The notes under the pieces: model-generated
Databases searched by the model: none
Seen by the model: the letters and a program-made list of their open reading frames with translations, nothing else
What the model was told of the DNA's origin: nothing
Origin: Serratia nevei
GTDB lineage: Bacteria > Pseudomonadota > Gammaproteobacteria > Enterobacterales > Enterobacteriaceae
Assembly: GCF_037948395.1 (NCBI RefSeq)
Contig: NZ_CP149940.1
Span: forward strand, 2,232,001 to 2,296,000
Length of the DNA stretch: 64,000 nt
Reading direction: 5' to 3'
Shown here: positions 8,355 through 17,733 of the stretch, piece after piece
Layout: each line of letters starts with the position of its first letter
How positions within the stretch are numbered: position 1 is the first letter of the stretch
Program-made: the position numbers and the translations under genes

Positions 8355-9361
8355 TCGGTCACCTTGTGCCAGCGGGAGATATCGGCGGACAGGCTGCTCA
8401 CCACCTGATTCCAGTCCGGCGCCCAGATGTCCACGCCTTTCAGCGCCGCCTGCGACTGCCTGAAGTTATCGTCGGTCGGGGTGACGTCCTTACGCACCGG
8501 CATGCCGTAGGAAATGGCGCTGACGCTGCTCTGGGCTTCTTTGCTCAGCAGGAAGTCGATCAGCTTTTTGCCGTTGGCGCTTTGCGGCGCGCCTTGCACC
8601 AGGCCGACATAGTAAGGCAGCACCAGCGTGCTGCGCTTGCCGTCCGGCCCGGCCGGCCAGAACACCTTCACGTTCGGGTTGCTGCTCATCTGCGCCAGGT
8701 TCATCTGCAGATCGCCGTTGGCCACCAGCAGCTCGCCTTTATTGACCAGCGCGGTCAGCTTGCCGGTGGAAGCGGAAGGGCCGACGTTGTTGCTTTGCAG
8801 TTTGCCGAGGTAGTCGAAACCGGCGTCTTTGCTGCCGAAGCTGTGAAACGCCTGCAGCATCACTGCGGTGCCGTCACCCGCCTGGCCCGGCGTGGAGTAC
8901 TGCAGCTTGTTGCGGAACTGCGCGTCCAGCAGCTGTTGATAGCTGGCGGGCGCCTGCGGCAACAGCTTGGCGTTATAGATGAAGCTCAGGTAGTTGTTCA
9001 CCAGCGGCACGAACTGCGGCTGGGCGTCGGCGATCTGCGCCGCATCCTGCGGGGTGAAATCCTGCAGCAGTTTTTCCGCGGCGGCGCGCTGGATGAACGG
9101 CGGCAGCGTCACCAGCACGTCGGCCTGCGGGTTGCTGCGCTCTTTCGACAGCCGCTCGACGATGGCTCCGGAACCGCCTTCGACGTACTGCACCTTGATG
9201 CCGGTTGCCTGAGTGAAGGCGTCGAACTGGGTTTGATACCAGCTGTGATCGCCGTCGTGCAGTCCATCGGCGGAGTAGACGGTCACCACCGCGTCGGCGG
9301 CCCAGGCCGGCGCGGTGCCGAGTGCGATGGCGGTCATCACGACCAGACGAGAAAGTTTCAT
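8351..9361 (-). CDS. phnS: 2-aminoethylphosphonate periplasmic binding protein PhnS
   Basis: A secreted type II solute-binding protein that captures 2-AEP for PhnTUV. The start is set at [11 protein letters not shown] (ATG 9361), where GTGAGG lies at good spacing and a signal peptide ends at APAWA-AD; upstream in-frame codons back to 9442 include the operator and are unlikely to be translated. The mature protein (336 aa in all) begins [13 protein letters not shown], typical of the iron/phosphonate binding-protein group, and contains [10 protein letters not shown] and the C-terminal [10 protein letters not shown]. It is the first gene of the transporter operon, with a PhnR-like palindrome 35-48 bp upstream. 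Confidence 0.9.
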   Translation of the reverse strand: MKLSRLVVMTAIALGTAPAWAADAVVTVYSADGLHDGDHSWYQTQFDAFTQATGIKVQYVEGGSGAIVERLSKERSNPQADVLVTLPPFIQRAAAEKLLQDFTPQDAAQIADAQPQFVPLVNNYLSFIYNAKLLPQAPASYQQLLDAQFRNKLQYSTPGQAGDGTAVMLQAFHSFGSKDAGFDYLGKLQSNNVGPSASTGKLTALVNKGELLVANGDLQMNLAQMSSNPNVKVFWPAGPDGKRSTLVLPYYVGLVQGAPQSANGKKLIDFLLSKEAQSSVSAISYGMPVRKDVTPTDDNFRQSQAALKGVDIWAPDWNQVVSSLSADISRWHKVTE

Positions 9362-9395
9362 AGCTTCAGCCTCACTGTTGCGGGTTAATGCGAAA

Positions 9396-9409
9396 CTGGT
9401 ATACACCAG
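9396..9409. promoter_or_regulatory. Probable PhnR operator of phnSTUV
   Basis: CTGGT-ATAC-ACCAG is a perfect 5-bp inverted repeat located 35 bp upstream of the phnS start. It shares TGGTATA.ACCA with the palindrome at 10384-10395 upstream of phnW. GntR/HutC-family regulators bind sites of this general form, and the local GntR protein PhnR is encoded between the two. Confidence 0.6.
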
Positions 9410-9534
9410 ATATGCGGCCAAGCTAATCGGCGAATATGACAAACAAATGAAAGCGGCAAAATATATTTACCGGCAACGGGGATTGGGCGTGGGAGAGAAA
9501 CGGGGGCGGCAGGCGCAGCCCCGTCATGCTGGGG

Positions 9535-10254
9535 TTAAAGCGTATCGACTTCGATGCGCAGGCTGTCGTGGCGCCAGTATTCGATATCGAAATCGAGAAT
9601 GCGGCCGTGCTGATCGTAATTTAATCGGCGCAGCAGCAAGGCGGGCAGGCCGACCATGGCGCCGAGCGCGTTGGCGGCGCGGTAAGGCAGGGCTGTCGGA
9701 TAGAACGACAGATGCATGTTGCTGTAAATCAACGCGTAATGCTGTTGATAGACCTCGGTCAGGCTGCCGTTGAGATCGTGGCTGAGCAGTTCCGGCACCC
9801 GCTGCGGCAGACAGTGGTTTTCGCAATAGCAGATGGCGCGGCCGTCGGCGTAACGCACGCGGCGTAGCAGATACACCTGATCGAACGGTTCGAGCGCCAG
9901 CGGCTGCATCACGTCGAGCGGCACCGTGGTTTTTTCGCCGGACAGCAGTGCGGTGCGCGGCGTGCGCCCCTGCTCCTGGCAGAGGCGGTGGAAGTTGGTG
10001 TTCTGCGTCGGATCCAGCCACAGCCGCTCCGGCGTGACGAACCAACCGCGGCGATCGGCGCGGTAGATGGCGCCGGTGGCCTCCAGCTGTGCCAGGCTCT
10101 CGCGAATGGTAACGCGGGTGGTGGAGAAGATGGCGCACAGCTCGCGCTCCGAAGGCAGTTTGTCGCCCGCCTGCAGCGCGCCGCGGGTGATACGCGCCTG
10201 AAGCTGATCCTTGATCTGCAGGTAGTGGGGCATATCGCCCTGATGTTCTTTCAT
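9535..10254 (-). CDS. phnR: GntR-family (HutC subfamily) regulator PhnR
   Basis: A transcription factor of 239 aa. The N-terminal winged helix (about 12-78) has the GntR signature [20 protein letters not shown]. The C-terminal UTRA effector domain (about 90-235) ends in [14 protein letters not shown], typical of the HutC subfamily. The genomic position between phnS and phnW copies the Salmonella phn cluster, where PhnR controls 2-AEP genes. It is separately placed on the minus strand with 173 bp to phnS and is divergent from phnW. The effector is likely 2-AEP or phosphonoacetaldehyde (inference). Confidence 0.92.
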   Translation of the reverse strand: MKEHQGDMPHYLQIKDQLQARITRGALQAGDKLPSERELCAIFSTTRVTIRESLAQLEATGAIYRADRRGWFVTPERLWLDPTQNTNFHRLCQEQGRTPRTALLSGEKTTVPLDVMQPLALEPFDQVYLLRRVRYADGRAICYCENHCLPQRVPELLSHDLNGSLTEVYQQHYALIYSNMHLSFYPTALPYRAANALGAMVGLPALLLRRLNYDQHGRILDFDIEYWRHDSLRIEVDTL

Positions 10255-10383
10255 TTCATCTCGCTATGGCATCGGCCCGACATTCCGGCACGCGCTTATT
10301 ATACATAGCCAGATGAATTTTTTGTTTCACCGCGCTTTGTCGTTTGACCGGGGAAGGAATTTGCGGCCACAATGCCCGCAATC

Positions 10384-10395
10384 TGGTATAGACCA
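10384..10395. promoter_or_regulatory. Probable PhnR operator of phnWX
   Basis: TGGT-ATAG-ACCA is a perfect palindrome ending 14 bp before the phnW start. It would overlap the ribosome binding or early transcribed region and so block expression. It matches the site in front of phnS at 11 of 12 positions. Confidence 0.6.
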
Positions 10396-10409
10396 AATAG
10401 GTGAATAAC

Positions 10410-11513
10410 ATGTCCGATCGTAACTACCTGCTGTTGACCCCCGGCCCGTTGACCACGTCGAAAACGGTAAAAGAGGCGATGCTGTTCGACAGCTGCACCT
10501 GGGATGAAGATTACAACCTGGGCGTGGTGCAAAGCATCCGCCAGCAGTTGGTGGCGCTGGCGACGCCGTCCGCCGGTTACACCTCGGTGTTGCTGCAGGG
10601 CAGCGGCAGTTTTGCGGTGGAAGGCGTGCTGGGCACGGTCATCGGCCCGCAGGACAAGCTGCTGATCGTCAACAACGGCGCCTACGGGGCGCGAATGATC
10701 GAAATGGCGCGGCTGATGGACATCGACCATCACGCTTTCGACTGCGGCGAGGTCAATGAGCCGGACGTGGCGGCGATGGAGGCGGTGCTGAAAAGCGATG
10801 CGCGCATCAGCCATATCGCCATGGTGCACTGCGAAACCACCACCGGCATGCTCAACCCGCTGCAGAAGGTCGCCGGCCTGGCGGCGCGCAACGGAAAGAC
10901 CTTTATCGTCGATGCCATGAGCAGCTTCGGCGGCATCCCGCTGGATGTGGACGCGCTGGGCATCGATTTTCTGATCAGCTCCGCCAACAAATGCATTCAG
11001 GGCGTGCCGGGCTTCGCTTTCGTCATCGCCCGCCGCAGCGAGCTGGAGAAATGTGCCGGCCGTTCACGCTCGCTGTCGCTGGATCTGTATGCCCAGTGGC
11101 GCTGTATGGAAGACCAGGCCGGCAAATGGCGCTTTACGTCGCCGACCCACACCGTGTTGGCCTTTGCACAGGCGCTGAAAGAACTGGAACAAGAGGGCGG
11201 CATTGCCGCGCGCCACCGCCGCTATCAGACCAATCAGCGGCGGCTGGTGGCGGGTATGCGCGAGCTGGGCTTTGAGACTCTGCTGGACGATGCGTTGCAT
11301 TCGCCGATCATCACCGCGTTCTATTCGCCAAAGGCCGACACTTACCGCTTTGCCGAATTTTATCAGTGCCTGAAGCAGCAAGGGTTTGTGATCTATCCCG
11401 GCAAAGTGTCGCAGAGCGACTGCTTCCGCATCGGCAACATCGGGGAAATTTATCCGCAGGATATCGAACGTTTGCTGGCGGCCGTCGGGCAGGCGATGTA
11501 CTGGAATCAATAA
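10410..11513 (+). CDS. phnW: 2-aminoethylphosphonate:pyruvate aminotransferase PhnW
   Basis: A PLP enzyme converting 2-AEP and pyruvate to phosphonoacetaldehyde and alanine, the first step of 2-AEP breakdown. It has 367 aa, matching Salmonella PhnW, which it follows closely ([13 protein letters not shown] at the start, CFRIGNIGE near the end). The PLP lysine is K194 in SSANKCIQG. The start is MSDRNYLL (ATG 10410) with AGGTG 8 bp upstream; the GTG at 10401 lies within the ribosome binding region and is rejected. The next gene phnX follows after 9 bp. Confidence 0.97.
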   Translation: MSDRNYLLLTPGPLTTSKTVKEAMLFDSCTWDEDYNLGVVQSIRQQLVALATPSAGYTSVLLQGSGSFAVEGVLGTVIGPQDKLLIVNNGAYGARMIEMARLMDIDHHAFDCGEVNEPDVAAMEAVLKSDARISHIAMVHCETTTGMLNPLQKVAGLAARNGKTFIVDAMSSFGGIPLDVDALGIDFLISSANKCIQGVPGFAFVIARRSELEKCAGRSRSLSLDLYAQWRCMEDQAGKWRFTSPTHTVLAFAQALKELEQEGGIAARHRRYQTNQRRLVAGMRELGFETLLDDALHSPIITAFYSPKADTYRFAEFYQCLKQQGFVIYPGKVSQSDCFRIGNIGEIYPQDIERLLAAVGQAMYWNQ

Positions 11514-11522
11514 GGATTGACC

Positions 11523-12332
11523 ATGAAACAGATCAACGCAGTGATCCTCGACTGGGCCGGCACCACGGTGGACTTCGGCTCCTTTGCGCCAACGCAGATT
11601 TTTGTCGAGGCATTCAAACAAACCTTCGATATCGACATCAGCCTGGCGGAGGCGCGCATTCCGATGGGGCTGGGTAAATGGCAGCACATCGAGGCGCTAG
11701 GCAAGCTGCCGGCGGTCGACGCGCGCTGGCGGCAGAAGCTGGGCCGTTCGATGACCCATCAGGACATCGACGCGCTGTATCAGGCGTTTATGCCGCTGCA
11801 AATCGCCAAAGTGATCGACTTCGCCGATCCCATCGAAGGTGTGCCGCAGGTGATTGCCGGGCTGCGCGAACAGGGCATTAAAATCGGCTCCTGCTCCGGT
11901 TATCCGCGTGCGGTGATGGAGGTGCTGGTGCCTGCCGCCGCGCAGCGCGGCTACGCGCCAGATTACTGGGTCGCCACTGACGATCTCGCGGCCGGTGGCC
12001 GGCCGGGGCCGTGGATGGCGTTGCAGAACGTTATCGCGCTGGGCATCGATGCGGTGGCGCACTGCGTGAAGGTGGACGACGCGGTGCCGGGCATTGCTGA
12101 AGGGCTGAACGCCGGGATGTGGAGCGTCGGATTGGCGCTGTCCGGCAATGAGTTTGGCGCGACCTGGCAGGAGTACCGCCAAATGGCGGAAGGTGGGATA
12201 GAGCTGCGCCGTACGGCGGCTGCCGATAAGCTGTACGCGGCGGGCGCGCACTATGTGATAGACACGCTGGCGCACTTGCCGGGGGTGATCGCCGACATCA
12301 ACCGGCGGCTGGCGAACGGCGAGCGGCCGTAA
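11523..12332 (+). CDS. phnX: Phosphonoacetaldehyde hydrolase PhnX
   Basis: A HAD-superfamily phosphonatase that splits phosphonoacetaldehyde into acetaldehyde and phosphate, releasing usable phosphorus. The nucleophile is D10 in ILDWAGTT. The Schiff-base lysine is K52 in MGLGKWQHI, and GSCSGYPR holds the second HAD motif. At 269 aa it matches the Salmonella enzyme (270). The start is ATG 11523 with AAGGA 6 bp upstream; a TTG 6 bp earlier is not needed. It is co-transcribed with phnW and followed by a strong terminator. Confidence 0.97.
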   Translation: MKQINAVILDWAGTTVDFGSFAPTQIFVEAFKQTFDIDISLAEARIPMGLGKWQHIEALGKLPAVDARWRQKLGRSMTHQDIDALYQAFMPLQIAKVIDFADPIEGVPQVIAGLREQGIKIGSCSGYPRAVMEVLVPAAAQRGYAPDYWVATDDLAAGGRPGPWMALQNVIALGIDAVAHCVKVDDAVPGIAEGLNAGMWSVGLALSGNEFGATWQEYRQMAEGGIELRRTAAADKLYAAGAHYVIDTLAHLPGVIADINRRLANGERP

Positions 12333-12351
12333 CGACCGAGCGCGGGGCATA

Positions 12352-12380
12352 AAAAAACCGGGGATAATCCCCGGTTTTTT
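12352..12380. terminator. Bidirectional terminator between phnX and tcyP
   Basis: CCGGGGA / TCCCCGG with a TAA loop is flanked by six or seven A on one side and six T on the other, a textbook two-way terminator for convergent genes. Confidence 0.93.
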
Positions 12381-12395
12381 CGTTTTGAGACGGCG

Positions 12396-13787
12396 TTAAC
12401 GGTGAGCCAATTCGACTTCGTCTTCGCTGTCCATCACGGCTTTGTCGGTTTGCTTCATCAGCTGGCTGGTGATGGTGCCTGCCGCCATGGAGCCGTTGAC
12501 GTTCAGCGCGGTACGGCCCATGTCGATCAGCGGTTCGACCGAGATCAGCAGCGCGACCAGCGTCACCGGCAGGCCCATCGCCGGCAGCACGATCAGCGCG
12601 GCGAAGGTCGCGCCTCCGCCCACGCCCGCTACGCCGGCGGAGCTGATGGTGACGATGCCGACCAGGGTGGCGATCCACACCGGATCCAGCGGGTTGATGC
12701 CGACGGTCGGCGCAACCATTACCGCCAGCATTGCCGGGTAGAGGCCCGCACAGCCGTTCTGGCCGATGGTGGCACCGAACGACGCCGAGAAGCTGGCGAT
12801 GGATTCCGGCACGCCCAGGCGGCGGGTCTGCGCTTCCACGTTCAATGGAATGCTGGCGGCGCTCGAGCGGCTGGTGAAGGCGAAGGTGATCACCGGCCAC
12901 ACCTTGCGGAAGAACTTCATCGGGTTAACGCCGGTGAAGGCCAGCAGCACAGCGTGCACCACGAACATGATGGCCAGGCCGATGTACGAGGCCACCACAA
13001 AGCTGCCGAGCTTGACGATGTCGTGAATGTTGGAACCGGCGACCACTTTGGTCATCAGCGCCAGCACGCCGTACGGCGTCAGCTTCATGACCAGACGCAC
13101 CAGCTTCATCACCCAGGCCTGCAGGGTGTCGATAGCCACCAGTACGCGCTCGCCTTTCGGCTTGTCGTCTTTCAGCAGCTGCAGCGATGCCACGCCGAGG
13201 AAGGTGGCGAAAATCACCACGCTAATGATCGACGTCGGGCTGGCCCCGGTCAGATCGGCGAACGGGTTTTTCGGGATGAACGACAGCACCATCTGCGGCA
13301 CGGTCAGGTCGGCCAGTTTACCCACGTAGTTGGTCTGGATCGCCGTCAGGCGCGCGCTTTCCTGCGCGCCCTGCACCAGGCCTTCGGCGGTCAGGCCGAA
13401 CAGGTTGGTGACCAGCACGCCCACCAGCGCCGAGATCAGCGTGGTGAACAGCAGCGTGCCGATAGTCAGGACGCTGATTTTGCCCAGAGAAGAGGCGTTG
13501 TGCAGCTTGGCCACCGCGCTCAGGATCGAGGCGAACACCAGCGGCATGACGATCATTTGCAGCAGCTGCACATAGCCGTTGCCGACGATGTTGAACCAGC
13601 TGATGGATTCTTTCAGCACCGGGTTGTCGGAGCCGTACACCAGCTGCAGGCCCAGGCCGAACACCACGCCGACCACCAGGCCGACCAGCACTTTTTTCGC
13701 CAGGCTCCATTGCTTGTGGCGGGTTTGCGCCAACAGCAACAGGAGCGCGACAAACACCAGCACGTTAATCACGAGCGGAAGATTCAT
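12396..13787 (-). CDS. tcyP: L-cystine:cation symporter TcyP (YdjN)
   Basis: An inner-membrane cystine importer of the dicarboxylate/amino acid:cation symporter family. The 463 aa equal E. coli TcyP and align almost continuously ([31 protein letters not shown]). The re-entrant loop motif is [13 protein letters not shown]. The start is MNLPLVINV (ATG 13787) with GGAG 9 bp upstream; an upstream TTG adds five residues without a better site. In E. coli it lies next to ydjM, as here. It supplies sulfur in the form of cystine. Confidence 0.96.
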   Translation of the reverse strand: MNLPLVINVLVFVALLLLLAQTRHKQWSLAKKVLVGLVVGVVFGLGLQLVYGSDNPVLKESISWFNIVGNGYVQLLQMIVMPLVFASILSAVAKLHNASSLGKISVLTIGTLLFTTLISALVGVLVTNLFGLTAEGLVQGAQESARLTAIQTNYVGKLADLTVPQMVLSFIPKNPFADLTGASPTSIISVVIFATFLGVASLQLLKDDKPKGERVLVAIDTLQAWVMKLVRLVMKLTPYGVLALMTKVVAGSNIHDIVKLGSFVVASYIGLAIMFVVHAVLLAFTGVNPMKFFRKVWPVITFAFTSRSSAASIPLNVEAQTRRLGVPESIASFSASFGATIGQNGCAGLYPAMLAVMVAPTVGINPLDPVWIATLVGIVTISSAGVAGVGGGATFAALIVLPAMGLPVTLVALLISVEPLIDMGRTALNVNGSMAAGTITSQLMKQTDKAVMDSEDEVELAHR

Positions 13788-13968
13788 CCCCAATGTCTCC
13801 AATAATCTTTCTTATAAAAACGACTACGCATCACGTATGTCGCGATGTAAATATCGTAACAGTTTGCCGAGTGGCCTACTTATATCCAAATGGAATTTGA
13901 TATAGCTTTTTGTGTGTTTTTGTTCGTTTTATATACATGAAGGTGATGGGTTGAGCGGATTTTTGTGA

Positions 13969-14517
13969 TCAGAGTCTGATATTTCTGATTTGCTCGACAT
14001 AGGATTGCACCGGCAGGGTGAAATCACCTTGCCAACAGATGGCAAACGCCACCAGGCACAGACACAGCACGCGCTCGAGCTGATTGCCTTTTTGCGAGTT
14101 GAGCAGCGGCAGGCGAAAACGCCAGCGGCATGGCCACAGCAGCGGAACGCCGGCGGGAGTGAGCATATCGGCCAGCAGATGGCTGAAGTAACCGATGATC
14201 ATGGCGTGCAGCGCGTCGGCCGGGATCGGCCAGCTGCGCGGCACGTCCAGCTGGAACAGCGCCATGCCGCCGGCGATCGCCAGCAGGCTGTGGGTGAAGC
14301 CGCGGTGGCCGAAGGCGCGGGCGATGGGCAGGGCAATCCAGCGCAGACGCTGGCCCAGTACCGACTTGGGGTGATCGATGTCCGGCAGCAGCGAGGTCAG
14401 CAGCGCGGCGGGTATGATGTGCCACCAGTCGCCGGTAGCCAGCTCTGGCGTCACTTCCGCCTTCTTGGCGAAGATCGCGCAAGCGACAGAGAATATAAGG
14501 TGTCCTTCCGCGGTCAT
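13969..14517 (-). CDS. ydjM: LexA-regulated inner-membrane metal-dependent hydrolase YdjM
   Basis: A 182-aa membrane protein of the YdjM/DUF457 family. The metal-binding signature is visible: an N-terminal TAEGHLIFS histidine, LPDIDHPKS, FGHRGFTHSL and HLLADMLTPAG, followed by WP. About four hydrophobic segments are present. The biochemical role is unknown. In E. coli ydjM is an SOS gene next to tcyP; both the neighbour and a LexA-like box 25-40 bp upstream of the start are conserved here. The ATG at 14517 (MTAEGH) matches the family N-terminus. Confidence 0.92.
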   Translation of the reverse strand: MTAEGHLIFSVACAIFAKKAEVTPELATGDWWHIIPAALLTSLLPDIDHPKSVLGQRLRWIALPIARAFGHRGFTHSLLAIAGGMALFQLDVPRSWPIPADALHAMIIGYFSHLLADMLTPAGVPLLWPCRWRFRLPLLNSQKGNQLERVLCLCLVAFAICWQGDFTLPVQSYVEQIRNIRL

Positions 14518-14539
14518 GCTGTTGCGATTCCGGCTGGTA

Positions 14540-14559
14540 AACTGTTAATTTATCCAGTA
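14540..14559. promoter_or_regulatory. LexA (SOS) box of ydjM
   Basis: Read on the minus strand the site is TACTGG-ATAAATTA-ACAGTT, matching TACTGT-N8-ACAGTA except at the T of CTGT (CTGG instead) and the last base. It lies 22 bp upstream of the ydjM start. The E. coli ortholog is LexA-controlled. Confidence 0.72.
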
Positions 14560-14917
14560 TATGGGAAAATTCCCAGTAGTGGAAGCAGTTACCCTGTAAC
14601 CAATTGTTTATTTTTCCCGGTTTTACAACAGCTTGTTACGGCAGTGCGTAACAAATCATCGCTTTTGACGGGCGTGAACAAAAAGCGGGCAATGGGCGGT
14701 GCGGAACGGAGAGAAACAAGGGCGGTTTTCAGTACGCAGCGGCGGGAGGAAGCGGCGGCCGCGAAGAGCGCTGCGTGGCAGTGACAACGTTTCGCGGACC
14801 GTCGCTTTCCCTGCCGCCCAGCATAATAACAACAGCATGCCGATTCAATAATAATGAAACGCTGTTTCGTTTGTTTTGCGGCACGGATCCCTTTTATGGC
14901 GCTGAGCGGAAAGCCAG

Positions 14918-14936
14918 GGCGCCGGTGGCCGGCGCC
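14918..14936. terminator. Hairpin downstream of hxpB
   Basis: GGCGCCGG / CCGGCGCC with a 3-nt loop starts 5 bp past the hxpB stop. No T-run follows on the minus strand, so it may be a weak or Rho-assisted terminator or a 3' stability hairpin. Confidence 0.45.
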
Positions 14937-14941
14937 GCAGG

Positions 14942-15607
14942 TCAGGCAAAGTGGGCGGGGGTGAGCTGTTCCAGGGTTTCCAGCTGGTGGTCTGCCAGCG
15001 CCCAGCGCGGATCGTGGCGGTATTCGGCGGCCGGGATCACGATGGAGCGCATGCGCGCGGCCTTGGTGGCGATCATGCCGTTAAAGGAGTCTTCCAGCGT
15101 GATGCAGCGCAGCGGATCGCTGCCCAGCCGTTCGGCGGCGATCAGGTAGACCTCCGGGTGCGGTTTGCTGTACGGCAGGTATTCGGCGGAAACCAGCTGA
15201 TCGAAGTAGCCCTCAAGATCGAACATCTTCAGCACCTGCTGTTGCATGTGCAGCGGCGAGGCGGAGGCGAGACCGATGTTCAGCCCCTGCTCGCGGCACA
15301 GTTCCAGCGCCTGCCGGACGCCCGGCAGCAGCGGGCGCGTCTCGTGCACCAGCTCGATGGCGCGTTCGATAATCCGTGCCGATACCTCATCGAGTGAAAC
15401 CCCTTGCCACGGCATCGCCTGGTACCACATTTTCACCACCAGATCGATGCGCAGCCCCAGGGTGTCCGGCAGTTTGTGGCGATCGGACAGATCCAGACCC
15501 AGCGCGCCGAAGATATCCAGCTCGGCCTGCAGCCACAGCGGTTCCGAATCGATCAACAAGCCGTCCATATCAAAAATTGCGGTTTCAATGCGTTGCGAAT
15601 AAGCCAT
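14942..15607 (-). CDS. hxpB: Hexitol/sugar phosphatase HxpB (YniC)
   Basis: A soluble HAD-like phosphatase of 221 aa (E. coli YniC has 222) acting on hexitol phosphates and 2-deoxyglucose-6-phosphate. The HAD motifs are in order: motif I DMDGLLIDSEP (nucleophile Asp in FDMDG), motif II GLASASP, the motif III lysine in YSKPHPEVY, and motif IV LEDSFNG. The small cap domain lies between motifs I and II. The start is the ATG at 15607. Its E. coli neighbours yniB and yniA lie just beyond, but a non-E. coli gene is inserted between hxpB and yniB here. Confidence 0.95.
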   Translation of the reverse strand: MAYSQRIETAIFDMDGLLIDSEPLWLQAELDIFGALGLDLSDRHKLPDTLGLRIDLVVKMWYQAMPWQGVSLDEVSARIIERAIELVHETRPLLPGVRQALELCREQGLNIGLASASPLHMQQQVLKMFDLEGYFDQLVSAEYLPYSKPHPEVYLIAAERLGSDPLRCITLEDSFNGMIATKAARMRSIVIPAAEYRHDPRWALADHQLETLEQLTPAHFA

Positions 15608-15671
15608 TAACGGTTAACTCCTGCCGGCGCGGGTGAATGTGCCCGACACTCTATCATCGCCGACGGCGAGA

Positions 15672-16952
15672 CTAAAATCTTTGCCTGCGTGTTTGGCTTT
15701 TGCCAAAGCGAAGGATATTCCACATCTCGCGCAACTTTAGCCACCAGCGTTGGTGTTGGCGCTCGGTAACCTGTTGCAACATGCGCGCATAGTCCAGCAC
15801 CAACCCCGGCGTCCAGGTCATGCTTTCGCCACGGCTGCGCAGTACCGCCAGCATCCACAGATTGGGATCCAGCACCAATAACAGAAAACGGCGCCACAGA
15901 TGTTTATCGCCCAGCACGCCCTCCAACGCACTGTCGAGCGCGCCGATGACCGTGGTGGAGCAGTTACGCCGGGTCAGGTTGTAAGTCGCATCTTGTCGGT
16001 AGCGTAACCAGAATGCGCGCAGCGCCGCCGGGTTATAGCGATAGAACTGAATTTTCTTGTCCGGGGGGCACCAGGCGGCAATCTCGCCCGACAGGTCGGG
16101 CAGGAAACGTCCGTCGACGTTGTTCTGTTCGCCGGCATGCAACAACTGGCGGAAATCCTGAACGGAATGGCTGATGTCGTTGAGCGGGTAGTGACTGATA
16201 TACACATCCGGTGCGAGCGCCAGGGCGGCATGACCGGTGGAGATATTGCCGCCGTTGTCGACCGCCGCGATGTATCGGTCGACGATGTAACGTCGGCGCG
16301 GATCTTTAGCCGCACCAATCGGTGTCCAGACATACACCGTGAGCGGCGCAGTCTCATCCGCCGGGGGCGGTGGCTGCCGGGTTGGGTGCTGATTCAGAGA
16401 AAAGCTTGTCAGTCTCCGGGCGATGCGCAATAAAGCCCAGCCGGAAAGCACCATCATCACGCCGAGGCAAAAGGGCACCGTCATCCGATGCGGCGCCGGC
16501 CAGCCGACAAAAATCATCAACGAAAGCAGGATTTCGCCGCCGCCCGCCAGCGCCACGGCTTTCCATCGGCTGTGTTGAATCACCGTGGAGGAGGCGATGC
16601 GCACGGCGCCGTCAAGCAGCAGCGCGCTGCCAAACACCACGGTGGCGACGATGTTATCGTCTGCGGGCACGTCCAACATTAAAAAGGCCATAAACACGAA
16701 GCCCAGCCCCTTAAGCAGCACCGGCCGGCTGGCCGAAGAGCCGATCACCAGCGCGGCGGATATCGCCACCAGCCCCTCCAGCGCCAGGATGACCGCCAGC
16801 GCATCCAGCGCCAGCACGGACCGGCCATCCTGCAGGATGTCGAACAGCATCAGCGCCCCTGCGGCTATCCACAGCCAACCGAACAGCACCAGCAGGCGGC
16901 GCTGGCCGTGCAGCGCCTGCGCGCCCAGCAATAAGATAATCAGTCGAATCAT
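15672..16952 (-). CDS. DUF308/HdeD-like membrane protein fused to a putative papain-like (His/Cys) domain
   Basis: A 426-aa protein not recognised by name. Residues 1-180 contain about six hydrophobic segments arranged as an HdeD/DUF308-type membrane module (LFGWLWIAAGALMLFD; ALEGLVAISAALVIG; a third pair ends at WALLRIA). A Pro-rich linker (QPPPPADE, about 193-200) leads into a soluble domain, about 205-426. This has STGHAALAL (H241), DVYISHYP (H254) and, 90 residues after H241, LTRRNCSTTVIGALD (C331). A His-first, Cys-later order with an NC motif recalls permuted papain-like folds (YiiX/LRAT/DUF4105 groups). This is inference; the catalytic role is unproved. The start is ATG 16952 with GAGG close upstream. 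It lies alone between hxpB and yniB, 64 bp from hxpB, and could be co-transcribed with it. Confidence 0.8.
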   Translation of the reverse strand: MIRLIILLLGAQALHGQRRLLVLFGWLWIAAGALMLFDILQDGRSVLALDALAVILALEGLVAISAALVIGSSASRPVLLKGLGFVFMAFLMLDVPADDNIVATVVFGSALLLDGAVRIASSTVIQHSRWKAVALAGGGEILLSLMIFVGWPAPHRMTVPFCLGVMMVLSGWALLRIARRLTSFSLNQHPTRQPPPPADETAPLTVYVWTPIGAAKDPRRRYIVDRYIAAVDNGGNISTGHAALALAPDVYISHYPLNDISHSVQDFRQLLHAGEQNNVDGRFLPDLSGEIAAWCPPDKKIQFYRYNPAALRAFWLRYRQDATYNLTRRNCSTTVIGALDSALEGVLGDKHLWRRFLLLVLDPNLWMLAVLRSRGESMTWTPGLVLDYARMLQQVTERQHQRWWLKLREMWNILRFGKSQTRRQRF

Positions 16953-17137
16953 GACGGCCTCTGGTTAAACGGGTAACGTTATCTCTTCAATGATAGTGCG
17001 CGAACGTCGTTAAGCAGTTGATTTCGGCGAATTCGGCTAAGCTTGTAGCACAGCGGGAATGAAGAAAACGGTGGGCGAGTTTCGCCAACTGCAGGTAGAC
17101 TTAGCCGATTCGGTTACGTCGCTAACAAGGGGAACAC

Positions 17138-17698
17138 ATGACGTATCAACAGGCCGGGCGTATCGCCATTTTGAAACGCATTCTCGGATGGGTGGTTTTT
17201 ATCCCGGCGTTGCTGTCGACGCTGATTTCCGTGCTGGGCTTCATCTATCAGCACAGTGAAAAAACCAAGGGCATCAACGCGGTGATGCTGGATTTTGTTC
17301 ACGTGATGGTGGACATGGTGCGTTTCAATACGCCGTTCCTGAACCTTTTCTGGTACAACTCGCCGGTGCCTGACGTGGATAAAAGCCTGTTCAGCGGCGC
17401 CAATCTGATGTTCATCATTATCTACATACTGATCTTCGTCGGGCTGGCGCTGCAGGCTTCCGGCGCACGCATGTCACGCCAGGTCAAGTTCATCCGCGAA
17501 GGGTTGGAGGACCAGATGATCTTGGAGCAGGCCAAGGGCAGCGAAGGGCACACGCGCCAGCAGCTGGAGGCGCGCATCACGCTGCCGCACCACACCATCT
17601 TTCTGCAGTACTTCCCGCTGTATATCCTGCCGATCGTGATTGCGGTGATCGCCTGGTTCGTGATCCGCCTGTTGGGGCAGTTGGCCAGCGCGGCCTGA
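17138..17698 (+). CDS. yniB: Inner-membrane protein YniB
   Basis: A 186-aa conserved membrane protein, close to E. coli YniB (178 aa) over most of its length: MTYQQAGRIA start, GINAVMLDF, TPFLNLFWYNSP, LPHHTIFLQ. Three to four hydrophobic segments are seen (about 17-36, 87-107, 155-180), with a charged amphipathic stretch, REGLEDQMILEQAKG, between the last two. The function is unknown. The start follows AAGGGG. It is convergent with yniA across a GC-rich hairpin. Confidence 0.93.
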   Translation: MTYQQAGRIAILKRILGWVVFIPALLSTLISVLGFIYQHSEKTKGINAVMLDFVHVMVDMVRFNTPFLNLFWYNSPVPDVDKSLFSGANLMFIIIYILIFVGLALQASGARMSRQVKFIREGLEDQMILEQAKGSEGHTRQQLEARITLPHHTIFLQYFPLYILPIVIAVIAWFVIRLLGQLASAA

Positions 17699-17707
17699 AC
17701 CATGAAC

Positions 17708-17727
17708 GGGGCGCCGAGCGGCGCCCC
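17708..17727. terminator. GC-rich hairpin between yniB and yniA
   Basis: GGGGCGCC / GGCGCCCC has a GAGC loop and starts 10 bp after the yniB stop. There is no T-run, so it is called a probable weak terminator for the convergent pair. Confidence 0.5.
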
Positions 17728-17733
17728 GGAACG

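Larger units (their letters stand above)
14518..14941. other. 424-bp intergenic region between ydjM and hxpB
   Basis: The ydjM side carries the LexA-like box. The middle shows no supported gene. Near hxpB a perfect 8-bp repeat (14918-14936) forms a possible end hairpin. Several short frames here have poor coding character. Confidence 0.5.

Noticed and set aside
10255..10383. Third PhnR-like site upstream of phnR (ATTATACATAGCCAGA)
   Set aside because: Only one half resembles the other two palindromes.
17059..17259. 66-codon frame overlapping the start of yniB
   Set aside because: Overlaps yniB in another frame, no family character.
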